From Microthrixaceae bacterium (GTDB taxonomy: Bacteria; Actinomycetota; Acidimicrobiia; Acidimicrobiales; Microtrichaceae), in contig JAMLGM010000002.1 of assembly GCA_023957975.1 (NCBI GenBank), forward strand, positions 372,001 to 436,000: a stretch of DNA of 64,000 nt, given 5' to 3'. Under the pieces are notes generated by a model, which did not search any database, was not told where the DNA came from, and saw nothing but the letters and a program-made list of their open reading frames with translations. Positions within the stretch are counted from its first letter, which is position 1. Each line of letters begins with the position of its first letter. Of this stretch, positions 35,421 through 45,201 are shown piece by piece. The translations under genes were made by a program, and so were the position numbers.

Positions 35421-37496
35421 CTATTTGGGCACTAGCCAGTCTGTAGTGTCGATTTCGTGGGCGAAGAGAGGCCCCAGGGTCCTCCCTTCGGCCACCGAGA
35501 TATGTAGACCATCTCGGTAGTACAGCGGGTGTTGCTCGCCCTGAGTTGAGCAGGTGGGGTCCGGGCAAAGGAACGACCACGTGTCGAGTGCCTGTGCCCC
35601 GGTCTGTGCAGCAACCTTGTTGAGGACATCGCGGACGTGGCCCTGTCGCTCGAGCGCGTTGCTGCGTGGCATCGACTGGACGCAACCTCCGCGCCGGATA
35701 GTAAGAACTGTGCATGAGGCGGTGTGCCAGGTGTCGTCTTCGGACCAGCGGGGAATCGTCTGGACCATCAGAACCTGGTGACCCGACGCATGTAGCTGTT
35801 TGACAGTTTCGGTCAATCCATCCTGGAACGCCTGTAACTTTTCGCCGGGAGCGGTGAGCGTGTCGACGTGGGCGAGGTTGACGGCAACGTTCGGGTCGTC
35901 CCAGTACGTGTCGATGTTGGAAATGATGACCAGAGCGGGATCGGCCGAAGCCAGAAACTCGAGACTGGTCTGGCTGTACCTACGGCAGTAGTGGTTCCAG
36001 CTTGTGGACCGGTCCAGGCGTTCCAGTGGCAGGTCGATGAACGGGCACGCATTCGTGGTGCTGGAAACGACCGGCCGGTCGAGCGACTTCCCAGCATCTT
36101 CAACAGCATCGATGAACTGTCCGCCGTTGGAATCGCCCAGCAGATATATGGTGGGGCCCTGAGCGTTTTGGTTGCGCGTGCACTCGTCGACGACCGCCTG
36201 TGACAATCCTGAGACGTGGCGGCATACGGACGGCTGAGCAAAGATCACTTCCTGGAACTCTTGGACCTTCGAATCGTTGAAACCGCGTTCTGATGCTTGC
36301 CAGAGCCCAACGGCGAGGAGCAGCGGCACGGCAACGGTGCAAGCAACGAATCCCGTCAGACGCAGGCGGGTTTTCGGCGAGTAACGCCGGGTTGGTTCTT
36401 CGATCCACCGGTAGGAAGCAACGGCGGGGAGAAAGGAAAGCGCCGCTGCGAGGGCGAGAATCCAAGTTTCGCCAGGCCTCCGTGCCGCAGCAAAGACGAT
36501 GACAGGCCAATGCCAGAGGTAGATTGAGTATGACCAGTCTCCGATTCGAACCATGCCAACTGTGGAGAGAGCGCTGACGACGAGGTCGCTGGTGTCCGCG
36601 CACATTCCTGCCCGGGTCAGCGCCATGGTGCCGACTACTGGCACGATGGTGAGGAGGCCAGGGAACTGGGTACTGCCATCGATGAGGAAGAGGGCGAACA
36701 CGAGGCATGCCAACCCGAACGCTGAGAACCCTCTAGCGACGTGCCGCGACGGTGGCCGAGCGACCGCTGCGTGGAACGCGAGCAGGGAGCCAGCGGCGAA
36801 CTCCCAGGCACGGGTGAACGGGCTGTAGAAGCCGAGGAGCCAGGATTCCCGAGGCAGGACGTATCCAGATGCGCCCAGCATGGTCAACGCGAACGAGACG
36901 ATGCCCACCGCAGCGACGATGAGCAACGGCGCCGAACGGGCCGCTCGGTACTTGCGTGTAATCACGAAACCGAGAAAGAGGAACATTGGGAAGACCAGGT
37001 AGAACTGCTCCTCCACCGAGAGCGACCACGTGTGGAGCAGAGCGTTGGTCTCGGCCTTGAGGTCGAAGTAGCCACCCGTGATCTTGGCGATGACCAGATT
37101 GGCCCCGAGCACCGTCGCCCCCACCCCGGTTCGCGCTGTGTCTTGTTGGGTGCCAAGCGGCGAAAGAAGGAAGACCCCGGCGAGCATGGTAACGGCGACC
37201 ATGAGGGCGAGTGCGGGTGTGAGGCGCTTGAACCGGCGTAGGTAGAAGGTCCTGAACCGCAATCGCTCACCTTGAGCCCGTTGGCGGAGCAACATCGCGG
37301 TGATGACGAATCCGGAGATCACGAAGAACACGTCGACGCCGACGAAGCCGCCCGGCACCGGCAGCCCCGCATGGAACGCCACGACCATCAACACAGCGAC
37401 CGCCCGAAGACCTTGGATATGCGGCAGCCGGTTGCTTCCTGCCTCAGGCGCTGGTGTTGACGCGCGAGTCGAACCGGTCCCGTGATGAGAAGTCAT
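35421..37496 (-). CDS. OafA-type acyltransferase 3 with C-terminal SGNH domain
   Basis: The 691-residue protein has the same two-domain plan as the gene at 25748. AT3 part: 'IQGLRAVAVLMVVAFHAG', 'GGFVGVDVFFVISGFVITA', 'LLHTWSLSVEEQFYLVFP' and 'SYSIYLWHWPVIV'. SGNH part: 'IYLLGDSNGGQFIDAV' and 'YYRDGLHISVAEGRTL'. Asn follows the catalytic Ser where the other copy has His. Predicted surface-glycan O-acyltransferase. Confidence 0.9.
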   Translation of the reverse strand: MTSHHGTGSTRASTPAPEAGSNRLPHIQGLRAVAVLMVVAFHAGLPVPGGFVGVDVFFVISGFVITAMLLRQRAQGERLRFRTFYLRRFKRLTPALALMVAVTMLAGVFLLSPLGTQQDTARTGVGATVLGANLVIAKITGGYFDLKAETNALLHTWSLSVEEQFYLVFPMFLFLGFVITRKYRAARSAPLLIVAAVGIVSFALTMLGASGYVLPRESWLLGFYSPFTRAWEFAAGSLLAFHAAVARPPSRHVARGFSAFGLACLVFALFLIDGSTQFPGLLTIVPVVGTMALTRAGMCADTSDLVVSALSTVGMVRIGDWSYSIYLWHWPVIVFAAARRPGETWILALAAALSFLPAVASYRWIEEPTRRYSPKTRLRLTGFVACTVAVPLLLAVGLWQASERGFNDSKVQEFQEVIFAQPSVCRHVSGLSQAVVDECTRNQNAQGPTIYLLGDSNGGQFIDAVEDAGKSLDRPVVSSTTNACPFIDLPLERLDRSTSWNHYCRRYSQTSLEFLASADPALVIISNIDTYWDDPNVAVNLAHVDTLTAPGEKLQAFQDGLTETVKQLHASGHQVLMVQTIPRWSEDDTWHTASCTVLTIRRGGCVQSMPRSNALERQGHVRDVLNKVAAQTGAQALDTWSFLCPDPTCSTQGEQHPLYYRDGLHISVAEGRTLGPLFAHEIDTTDWLVPK

Positions 37497-37613
37497 TCCA
37501 GGTCCTCAGTCAACTTCCGCATTCCTATCGTTTGTGGTGAGGCCAGAGCGGCGCCTGCGGAGCGTAAACATGGAACTTCGTGGGTGCAACGTGTGTGGGG
37601 CCCGGGTTCGAGT

Positions 37614-38717
37614 TCAGTGGCGAGCGATGCTGCGATAGAGGTTGGCTACCTTCTCGGCGTTTGCTGCCACCGTGAAACCAGCGATATCAAGGCGGTCGGC
37701 TGCAGCCTCTCGCACAGCCGACGATGCGGTGTTTGCGGACAAGGCCTTGGCCCAGACCGTGGCGGGCTCGGACAGGGAGAGCCGTTGGGTTGTGGGCAGC
37801 ACGAGCACTGCGGGGGGGACTGCTTCGGAAACGCAGCAGGGCAGTCCTGCTGCTTGGGCCTCGAGCACTGCTAGTCCAAACCCCTCGTAGCGGGACGGGA
37901 AGAGCAATGCATCTGCGGCTGACAGGAGAGCCGGTACGTCGTCTCGGCTCCCGAGAAAGTGCACTCTGTCTTGAAGCCCGCGCTTTCGCACGTGGTTGCG
38001 CACGCTCTCCTCAAGTGGGCCCGTGCCGACGAGGATCATAGCGGAGTCCGATCGGTCTCGGACGACCTCGGCGAAGATGTCAACGCAGTGCCGTTGGTTC
38101 TTGGCGGGCAGGAACGCCCCGACGTGGCTGATGAGGAATGTGTCCGGGCCAATGTTGAGTGCCGTTCGAGTGGTCGTGCGCACCCGCTGGTCGAAGCGAA
38201 AATCTTCAGTTGCGATGCCGTTGGGTATGTAGTCGTAAGCGGCTGCCTTGCCGAACATCCAGCGTGCAGCCTGGTCGGAGACAGCGACGGCACGGACGCG
38301 ATCCCAACGCGTGACTCTGGAGTTAATTCGGTGCAAGGTCTGGGTGATAGGCGATCGGGAAGAACCGGCGTTGTGGCTGTGAACGATCGTTGGGACCCCG
38401 GATCGCAACGCAACGCGGACAGGTTCGACATAGCTGGCAGTGTTGACATGCAAATGCAGAATGTCGAAGTGTTCAAGAGTTATGAGTTCGGTCAGTTGTT
38501 CCCTGTTGCGGCGCGCGCTCACGCGTCTCGGGGTGACCCCGAAGAACCTGCTGCCCAAGGCTTCGAGTTCCTTGGACAAGGCGGGCATCTGGCCGTTGTC
38601 CGAATACAGGAAGTCGAAGGCGAACTCATCTCGGTCGATCGATTGCGACAGGTTCCACAGGTAGGTTTCGATCCCGCCGAGGTTCGAACTCAGGCCGTAC
38701 TGCAACACCCGGATCAT
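37614..38717 (-). CDS. Glycosyltransferase family 4
   Basis: The 367-residue GT-B protein begins 'IRVLQYGLSSNLGGIETYLW', with 'FDILHLHVNTASYVEPVRVAL', 'SHVGAFLPAKNQRHCVDIFA' and 'FPSRYEGFGLAVLEAQAAGLP'. These place it among EpsF/CapM-like GT4 enzymes. It is divergent from the ABC exporter; the 237-bp gap 38718-38954 shows no gene. Confidence 0.88.
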   Translation of the reverse strand: MIRVLQYGLSSNLGGIETYLWNLSQSIDRDEFAFDFLYSDNGQMPALSKELEALGSRFFGVTPRRVSARRNREQLTELITLEHFDILHLHVNTASYVEPVRVALRSGVPTIVHSHNAGSSRSPITQTLHRINSRVTRWDRVRAVAVSDQAARWMFGKAAAYDYIPNGIATEDFRFDQRVRTTTRTALNIGPDTFLISHVGAFLPAKNQRHCVDIFAEVVRDRSDSAMILVGTGPLEESVRNHVRKRGLQDRVHFLGSRDDVPALLSAADALLFPSRYEGFGLAVLEAQAAGLPCCVSEAVPPAVLVLPTTQRLSLSEPATVWAKALSANTASSAVREAAADRLDIAGFTVAANAEKVANLYRSIARH

Positions 38718-38954
38718 GACGGACTCACCGAATTATCGGAGTGTTGACGACCAACTCGGACCGGCCCGATGAACCAGAGAGGTTCAGGCGCAATCACGCG
38801 AGAGGGTGGCGGTCGCCAGCGATTTAGAGGCATCGGCCAAACGTACTGCCTCGATGCACGGGAGTGCCCAGGAGCGCGGGGCAAGACTCTCGTGGCGCAG
38901 ATTCGGGTTCATTGAAATATCCCCTGAAACCTGGATCGCGCTACCGTCGAGCGA

Positions 38955-40757
38955 GTGGGACCTGACGATGACACCGCCTCGGCCCTGACGGATACGTCAG
39001 CCAATGGTTCCGAGAGCGGCAGCGTGCGCGGTGGCTGGTCATCGCTGTGGGCGATCGTCCGCCCACATCGTGCCAGGATGGGAACGCTTGGCATCACGTC
39101 GTTTTTCGGAGCCATGCTGGAAGCGGGATTCCTTGTTCTGCTGTCCTCCACCGTGTTGGCACTCACAGCGGGCCGCGAGGAACTTGGCCCACTCGCCGGA
39201 CGGTCCGTTGCGCTTTCGGTCGGATTGTGGACGGGAGCGGTCTCGGTGGTTCTGCGGTTGGCGTTGAACCTCGCCACGGTGAGGATCTCAGCGGCTCTGA
39301 GCGCGGTCGTCCGGACCGAGGAGCGTCGACGCGTGACCCGGGCGTTTCTACGCTCGGATTGGGCGGTACATCAAAGTGAGCCCACTGGGCGGCTGCAGGA
39401 ACTGTTGACCTCGTTCGTCGGTCGCATCAATGCTGCTGTGCTTGCGTTGACCCAAGCGGTCACGTCGGCGCTCAGCCTCTTCGCGTTCCTCGCGGTCGGC
39501 TTTTTCGTCGACCCTGTAGCCACACTTGTGGTGCTTGGCGGTTTGGGGTTCTTCGGGGCTCTTCTTAACCCGATCCGGCAGCGGATCCGCAACCACGCCC
39601 GCGATTCCGCCGACACAGACCTGGACTTTGCTACGACCATCGCTGAACTGGGGGCACTCGGACAGGAGATGCAGACCTTCGGTGTGCGGGACCGTTTCGA
39701 GGAACGCCTCGATGAGGTCATCGAGGCGACCACCGAGCAGCAGCGGCGGGTGCAGGTGCTCTATGGATCTCTGTCCCCCGCGTACACATCTCTGGCATAC
39801 GCCGCCATCATCGGTGCCGTCGCCCTGCTCCAAGTGTTTGGTGTTGATGACTTTGCCACGGTTGGAGCAATCATGTTGTTGATGCTGCGTTCCCTGAGCT
39901 ACGGCCAGCAATTGGCGGCTGTCGCAGGACAACTCGCTGCCTCAACGCCCTCCCTCGAGCAGGTTGATCAAACCGTGGCCAGGTACCGTTCCCGGCAGGC
40001 CGACGTGGGTTCGAATGTCACTGACCACGTTGTTCCGGTGGCCTTTTCTGGCGCATCCTTCGCGTACTCGCCCGATCGTCCGGCCCTAAGCGATGTCAAC
40101 GTCGTGTTGGGATCGGGGGAAATGCTTGGCGTGATCGGCCCCTCGGGTGCTGGCAAGTCGACGTTTGCGCAGCTCTTGTTGGGTTTGCGTGCGCCGTCGA
40201 CGGGTTCCGTCATCGTGGGTGGCGTGGACCTTCGATCGGTCGATCGCGGCTGGTGGACCAGCCGGGTGTCGTTCGTTCCCCAGGACCCGACCCTCTTTAC
40301 CGGTACCGTGGCTGAAAACATACGGTTCTTCCGCGACGGGCTGAGCGACGAGGATCTCCGGGCTGCCGCCAAACAGGCCAACGTCCTCGATGACATCGAG
40401 CGTCTACCCAACGGTTTCGACACCCACCTCGGCCAACGTGGAAGCCAACTCTCGGGCGGACAGCGCCAACGCTTGTCCATTGCCCGAGCGCTTGTTGGCG
40501 CTCCTGAGTTATTGGTGCTCGACGAACCCACATCGGCGCTCGACGGCAAGAGCGAGGCGTTGATCCGTGAGACTCTCGCGGCCCTCCATGGGGATACGGC
40601 GGTCGTCATCATCGCCCACCGCATGTCCACGCTGGATCTGTGCGATCGAATCATGGTCATCGAGGAGGGGTACGTCACCGGTCTGGACTCTCCGAGCGCT
40701 CTGCGCGACACCAACACCTTCTATCAGGAGGCGCTCGCTGTCGCTGGCCTCGGCTAG
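38955..40757 (+). CDS. ABC transporter half-exporter, lipid-linked glycan flippase-like (PglK/MsbA type)
   Basis: The 600-residue protein has a membrane domain of about six helices (residues 40-330) and a C-terminal ATPase: Walker A 'IGPSGAGKST', Q-loop 'SFVPQDPTLFTG', signature 'LSGGQRQRLSIARAL', Walker B 'ELLVLDEPTSALD' and the switch His in 'IIAHRMS'. In this glycan cluster a role in flipping or exporting the undecaprenyl-linked unit is likely. Start GTG 38955; the RBS is weak. Confidence 0.85.
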   Translation: MGPDDDTASALTDTSANGSESGSVRGGWSSLWAIVRPHRARMGTLGITSFFGAMLEAGFLVLLSSTVLALTAGREELGPLAGRSVALSVGLWTGAVSVVLRLALNLATVRISAALSAVVRTEERRRVTRAFLRSDWAVHQSEPTGRLQELLTSFVGRINAAVLALTQAVTSALSLFAFLAVGFFVDPVATLVVLGGLGFFGALLNPIRQRIRNHARDSADTDLDFATTIAELGALGQEMQTFGVRDRFEERLDEVIEATTEQQRRVQVLYGSLSPAYTSLAYAAIIGAVALLQVFGVDDFATVGAIMLLMLRSLSYGQQLAAVAGQLAASTPSLEQVDQTVARYRSRQADVGSNVTDHVVPVAFSGASFAYSPDRPALSDVNVVLGSGEMLGVIGPSGAGKSTFAQLLLGLRAPSTGSVIVGGVDLRSVDRGWWTSRVSFVPQDPTLFTGTVAENIRFFRDGLSDEDLRAAAKQANVLDDIERLPNGFDTHLGQRGSQLSGGQRQRLSIARALVGAPELLVLDEPTSALDGKSEALIRETLAALHGDTAVVIIAHRMSTLDLCDRIMVIEEGYVTGLDSPSALRDTNTFYQEALAVAGLG

Positions 40758-40789
40758 CGTCGAGCGATCACCCATCCTTGAGGACCGTC

Positions 40790-42256
40790 GTGCGAGCACC
40801 CCGAACCGCGAGCCAGGCGAGCGGTGGTCTTGAGATCGCCGCCGCCGGTCTTGTGATGACGCTGCTAGCAGTGATCGCCGTGCTGCTCGATCGCCTGACA
40901 ATGGACGTTGTCTCGGGGATTCTCACTCTTCTCGCGTTGAGCGTCGTCGGTGCGGTGGCGGTCCGTTGGGTTGCTCGTCGTGAAGGTGCGCCAGACCTTG
41001 CAAGTCTGCTTGTGATGGCACTCTTTGCCAAGGTCGTGTTCACGCTGGTGCGCTACTTCGTGATCACCGTGGTCTATGACGACGTCGCAGACGCTGGCAA
41101 TTACGTCAAGTGGGGCGTTCAGTTCGCCGACCTTCTCCGTAGCGGGCAGTTCCCGGCGCTGGACGGATCGTTGACGGGTCGGACACCGGAAACCGAGCGG
41201 ATTGGGTTCGTCGCGGGACTCATGATCCTCGTCGTTGGCGCCTCCCGCTACGCGCTGTCGTTTCTCTTCTCCGCGATCTGTTTCGCCGGCCAGGTCCTGG
41301 CGTGGCGCGCGTTTCGGCGTGCCGTGCCGGATGGAGACTCAAAGCGGTATGCGATGTTGTTGTTCTTTCTGCCATCGATGCTGTTTTGGCCGTCGTCGAT
41401 CGGCAAGGACGCGTTGATGATCGGCTGTATCGGGGTCGTGTCGTACGGAGCGGCGCAACTTCTCGGCGATCAGGTCTCGATTGGTGGCGTCATCACCTTC
41501 ACCGTCGGCGTCGCTGCGCTCATGGCGATACGTCCGCATATGGCGTTGATCGCCGTGGTGGCGCTCGCGATCGGGGCAACGGCTGGGTCGGTGAGCGGAA
41601 TTCGTCAGCGCGGAGCGTCCAAATCGGCCTTGGTCCGACTGGCCGCGTTGGTCGCGCTCGTCGCGATCGGGTCGGTAGGTGTCACCCAACTCGGCAAGTT
41701 CTTCCAGGACGAGAACTCAGGCGGCGACACTGGCGTCAGGGCAGCGCTTGAGAAGACCCAGGAGCAAACGGGCACCGGTGGGTCCGAGTTCCAGCCGATC
41801 GCGGCCACGTCCCCGGTTGACCTTCCGGCCGCGGTGGTGACGGTGCTCATTCGTCCGTTCCCTTGGGAGGTCAGCAACGTCACTGGGCTGATCGCTGCGG
41901 CTGAGGGTGTGGTGTTTGTCGGCCTGGTGGTCGCTGGTCGTCGGCGCCTGCTGGGTTGGGCCAGGGCACTGCCGCGCAACCCCTACCTGATCTACTGCGC
42001 CGCCTATGCGCTGGTGTTCATCGTTCTGTTCTCGTACGTTGGCAACTTCGGCATTCTCGCTCGTCAACGGACGCAGATGATGCCACTGGTTCTCGTGTGT
42101 CTATCGATGCGCCCGGCGCCGCGACGACCGGTGGAGGTTCGGCGGGTTGCGGCCCGATGGGGACGAAATCATAAGGTGGACACCGGCGATGTTGCACTAG
42201 CCCGTGTTGGGCCGGGTGGCCACGATCTAGGCGGGGTTGGAGAATGCCAGAAGTAG
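40790..42256 (+). CDS. Polytopic membrane protein, Wzy-like polymerase candidate
   Basis: The 488-residue protein has roughly ten helices. A large loop contains 'FWPSSIGKDALMIG', a motif seen in actinobacterial exopolysaccharide-cluster membrane proteins of Wzy type. The GTG at 40790 follows GAGGA at six bases; a longer frame overlaps the ABC gene but lacks coding character there. It sits between the flippase-like and Wzc-like genes, the place expected for a polymerase. Polymerase function is inferred. Confidence 0.65.
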   Translation: MRAPRTASQASGGLEIAAAGLVMTLLAVIAVLLDRLTMDVVSGILTLLALSVVGAVAVRWVARREGAPDLASLLVMALFAKVVFTLVRYFVITVVYDDVADAGNYVKWGVQFADLLRSGQFPALDGSLTGRTPETERIGFVAGLMILVVGASRYALSFLFSAICFAGQVLAWRAFRRAVPDGDSKRYAMLLFFLPSMLFWPSSIGKDALMIGCIGVVSYGAAQLLGDQVSIGGVITFTVGVAALMAIRPHMALIAVVALAIGATAGSVSGIRQRGASKSALVRLAALVALVAIGSVGVTQLGKFFQDENSGGDTGVRAALEKTQEQTGTGGSEFQPIAATSPVDLPAAVVTVLIRPFPWEVSNVTGLIAAAEGVVFVGLVVAGRRRLLGWARALPRNPYLIYCAAYALVFIVLFSYVGNFGILARQRTQMMPLVLVCLSMRPAPRRPVEVRRVAARWGRNHKVDTGDVALARVGPGGHDLGGVGECQK

Positions 42257-42438
42257 AAGTGCGTCCGTCGAGCGGTGCTGTGCATGGTTGACCGGTCGTC
42301 GGATAAGCGGAGCGTTCGGTGACATGGGACTGTTGCCTTGCGTGAGTTCGTCGCGCTCTCGTGTCGGGTGGAAGCCTCGGGTACAGTGTTCGCCGTTCAT
42401 GCCCGATCATTTCTTCCCCGATTCGTGAGGCGGCGCCG

Positions 42439-44004
42439 GTGAACAAGTTGCGTGCGGTGCTGAAGCGTCGCTGGCCATTGCTGGTGGTCGTTACGGTGTT
42501 CGGTCTCGTCGTCGGGGCCATCTCAGGTGCGTTGGCGAACAGCGACCAGGTGGTGTCCTACACGGCTTCCCAGACGGTCGTCGCCAACAGGAATTCGTCT
42601 GGCTACAGCGGTCTTGTGCCTCAAGACATGTTGCGGATCACCCGTGGCCAGGTGCCCGAACAGGCGGCGATCGCGCTCGGCCAGCCGGAACGGTCGGTAG
42701 CCCTCGCCGGGAAGATCGCGACGGCGTTCGACGACAAGAGCAGCAGCATCCGTATCTCGGCTACGAGCACCGATCCGGCCGAGGCCGCGAAGGTCGCGGC
42801 AGCGTTCGTCGACGCGTTTTTGGAAATGACGAACTCGGTGGCCCAAGCACCGTTGCAACAACAGATCAACGACGCGACGGCCCAACGCGACGCGGCCCAG
42901 GCGGAACTGGCGGTGTTCGACGCTCAATACCCCGACGTAGCGGCGATGGTGGCCAACCCGCTCACCGACGAGCTGACACGAATGCTGATCGACGAGCGGT
43001 CCAGCCTGCAGTCGAATCTCGACAGCGCGGCCGACAACCTGCGTAACCTCGAACGCGATCTTCAGCGGGCGGTGCCCTATGAGTCGCTGGGCCCCGAATC
43101 CCCACGTGTAGCCGAGGCCGGGCTGTTGGCAGTGCCGGCGTCGGCGCCGGTTCGTTCGGTGCTCCTCGGGCTGATCGGGTTGCTGCTCGGTGCAGTTGTG
43201 ACGTTGGTGCTCGAACGCACGATGGCCCGGGTCGACACCCGCGGCGAACTCGCGATATTGGTCGACACTCCGATCATCGCCGAGGTCGGCTTTCTCAAGG
43301 AGAAGGACCGTCCATCCGACGCCGACGGGGTGTTGGAGTTGGGTGGCGGGTGGTCCGAACCGTTCCGTGCGGTGCGCTCCGCAATTCAGTTCGTGCAATC
43401 GACCGCAGACCCGGGCTCGGTTCCGCGCACCTTTCTCATCACCTCGACGATGCCGGGGGAGGGCAAGTCGACCACCTCGGCGCTCGTGTCGAAGGCCCTC
43501 GCCGAGGTTGGTGTGCCGACGTTGGTGGTCGGCGGCGACTTCCGCAGGCCGGAGGTTCACCGGTTGCTGGGTGCCAAGTCCGATCCGTCGCTAAAAGACC
43601 TTGCCAAGCTCGACACCGAACGGGCGACGATCGATGAAATCATCCAGTTCCCCGAAGGGGTCGACAACCTGTTTGTCGCGGCGGCGGGGGCGGCGACCCG
43701 CGAGGTCTCAGCGGTGATCGCGGCCGCCCGCGAGGTGTGTGTTGAGGGTGCCCGTCGAGGGGCGACCGTGATCGTCGATTCGAGTCCGCTGTCGGTCGCG
43801 AATGACACCGTCGACCTGTTGCCGGTGGTCGATTATGTGATCTTGGTGGTGCGATCGGGGATGACCACCGAAAAGGGTCTGCTCGAATCGCTGGACACGA
43901 TCGAACGCGCCGGGCGCAAGGTGCTGGGCATCGTGCTCATCGGCACCCCCGACACCGGCCGCCAATACGCGTACTACTACCACGACTACTTCCAGGAGAG
44001 CTGA
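42439..44004 (+). CDS. Wzc-like polysaccharide co-polymerase with tyrosine autokinase domain
   Basis: The 521-residue protein has a TM helix (about 12-32), a periplasmic coiled-coil Wzz region, a second TM helix ('VLLGLIGLLLGAVVTLVL') and a cytoplasmic BY-kinase. The kinase has Walker A 'STMPGEGKSTT', Walker A' 'VVGGDFRRPEVH', Walker B 'GATVIVDSSPL' and a C-terminal Tyr cluster, 'YAYYYHDYF'. It controls chain length and export; the LMW phosphatase at 5272 is its likely partner. Walker A' starts GGD where DAD is usual. Confidence 0.9.
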   Translation: MNKLRAVLKRRWPLLVVVTVFGLVVGAISGALANSDQVVSYTASQTVVANRNSSGYSGLVPQDMLRITRGQVPEQAAIALGQPERSVALAGKIATAFDDKSSSIRISATSTDPAEAAKVAAAFVDAFLEMTNSVAQAPLQQQINDATAQRDAAQAELAVFDAQYPDVAAMVANPLTDELTRMLIDERSSLQSNLDSAADNLRNLERDLQRAVPYESLGPESPRVAEAGLLAVPASAPVRSVLLGLIGLLLGAVVTLVLERTMARVDTRGELAILVDTPIIAEVGFLKEKDRPSDADGVLELGGGWSEPFRAVRSAIQFVQSTADPGSVPRTFLITSTMPGEGKSTTSALVSKALAEVGVPTLVVGGDFRRPEVHRLLGAKSDPSLKDLAKLDTERATIDEIIQFPEGVDNLFVAAAGAATREVSAVIAAAREVCVEGARRGATVIVDSSPLSVANDTVDLLPVVDYVILVVRSGMTTEKGLLESLDTIERAGRKVLGIVLIGTPDTGRQYAYYYHDYFQES

Positions 44005-44602
44005 CGAGCACCGTCCGCGTATTCAGAAGGGAGGTCGTCATCGAGCCAGACTCGTTCAATCGGTTGGCAACGACTTCGTCGGCTCAATGCCAGCATGTGT
44101 GCTCGCTCTCGTCCGGTCGGATCGCAAGAGCCGAACCCGTTGTTCCCGGCATCGACAGACGCAGCGGAAATGCCAACGCTTCGGCCAGCGTTCGCTCCTT
44201 GGCTGGATGAGGAATTCTCTGTTTCGTCGTGCGTCGACAGCCGCGCGCAGGGTTGGGACGGGATCTGACGGACGCCTCGCGTCAATTCGTTGATGGTTCA
44301 GGGGTCATCGAAGTCGGTGGTCGCGCATTCGCGACGCTCGCTCGTGTGTCGATCTCCCTTGCGTCGCTCGTCGCCGGATCGCGGCTCGTTGTCGCCGTGG
44401 TGCTCGGTGGCCATCGTTGGGTCCAGCTCATCTGGACGTCGAGTGGATGCTTACAAGACGGAACCGAACGCGGACGAGACCCTTAACGTGTCGGTGCGGG
44501 CCGAAAGCAAGCGAACGAGGTCCTCAACACCCCAAGTTCCCCATCCAACGCGACGCTTGCGCTGGTACCATTCTTCGTCCGTCTTGAAGTGGAGGTTCCC
44601 TC
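44005..44602. other. 600-bp gap without a recognisable gene
   Basis: No frame on either strand shows coding features or family similarity. The last bases carry the RBS GGAGG (44591-44595) of the following TTG-started oxygenase gene. Confidence 0.5.
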
Positions 44603-45191
44603 TTGGTCGACCTTGCACCCGCCGCCAACCCAGGCTTTCTGGCCGTGAGCGTGATCCCCTTACTCAACCCGGGCGGAGTGTGACCGAATTGTCGCCGCGG
44701 TCGAAGGGGCAGGCGGTTGGCGACCGGCGAGCGTGACCGGCTCCGGCTACGACGACGGCGTCGATCCCGACACGCGATCTACCCTGTCGGCGCCCTTGCC
44801 GCCGTCGGTTGCCGGCGCGACCCTCAACACCATCGGCCGTGCCGTCGCTCAGGCGAACGCCGAGATGTGGCGCTACGACCTCACCGGGTTTGTGCCCTTC
44901 GAGATCCCGACCGTGCTCCGCTACGAAGCGGCCGTAGCCGACCATTTCCGTTCCCACATCGACGCCGGCCCGTCGCACTCCACCCGCAAGCTGTCGTTCT
45001 CGCTGCAACTCACCGACGGCGACTCCTACCAGGGCGGCGATTTGATCTTCGGTGAGCGCCTGGCCGACGGCTACCGCAATCAGGGGTCGCTGGTGGTCTT
45101 CCCGTCGGTGAGCCTTCACGAGGTGACCCCGGTGTTTCGCGGCGTCCGCCATACCGTCGTCGGTTGGATCCACGGACCGACCCTGCGATGA
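44603..45191 (+). pseudogene. 2OG-Fe(II) oxygenase with a single-base frameshift
   Basis: A TTG with GGAGG seven bases upstream opens 'LVDLAPAANPGFLAVSVIPL' and stops after 27 codons. The second frame gives 'AECDRIVAAVEGAGGWRPAS' and then the prolyl-hydroxylase-like core: 'HIDAGPSHSTRKLSFSLQLT', 'YQGGDLIFGE' and 'FPSVSLHEVTPVFRGVRHTV' (metal His/Asp and the 2OG-binding Arg). Removing one G from GGG at 44671-44673 joins the frames as 'LLNPAECDRIV'. It is either a genuine mutation, a sequencing error, or a shift site. The part from GTG 44733 could still be translated. Confidence 0.7.
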
Positions 45192-45201
45192 ACTATGCGA
45201 C

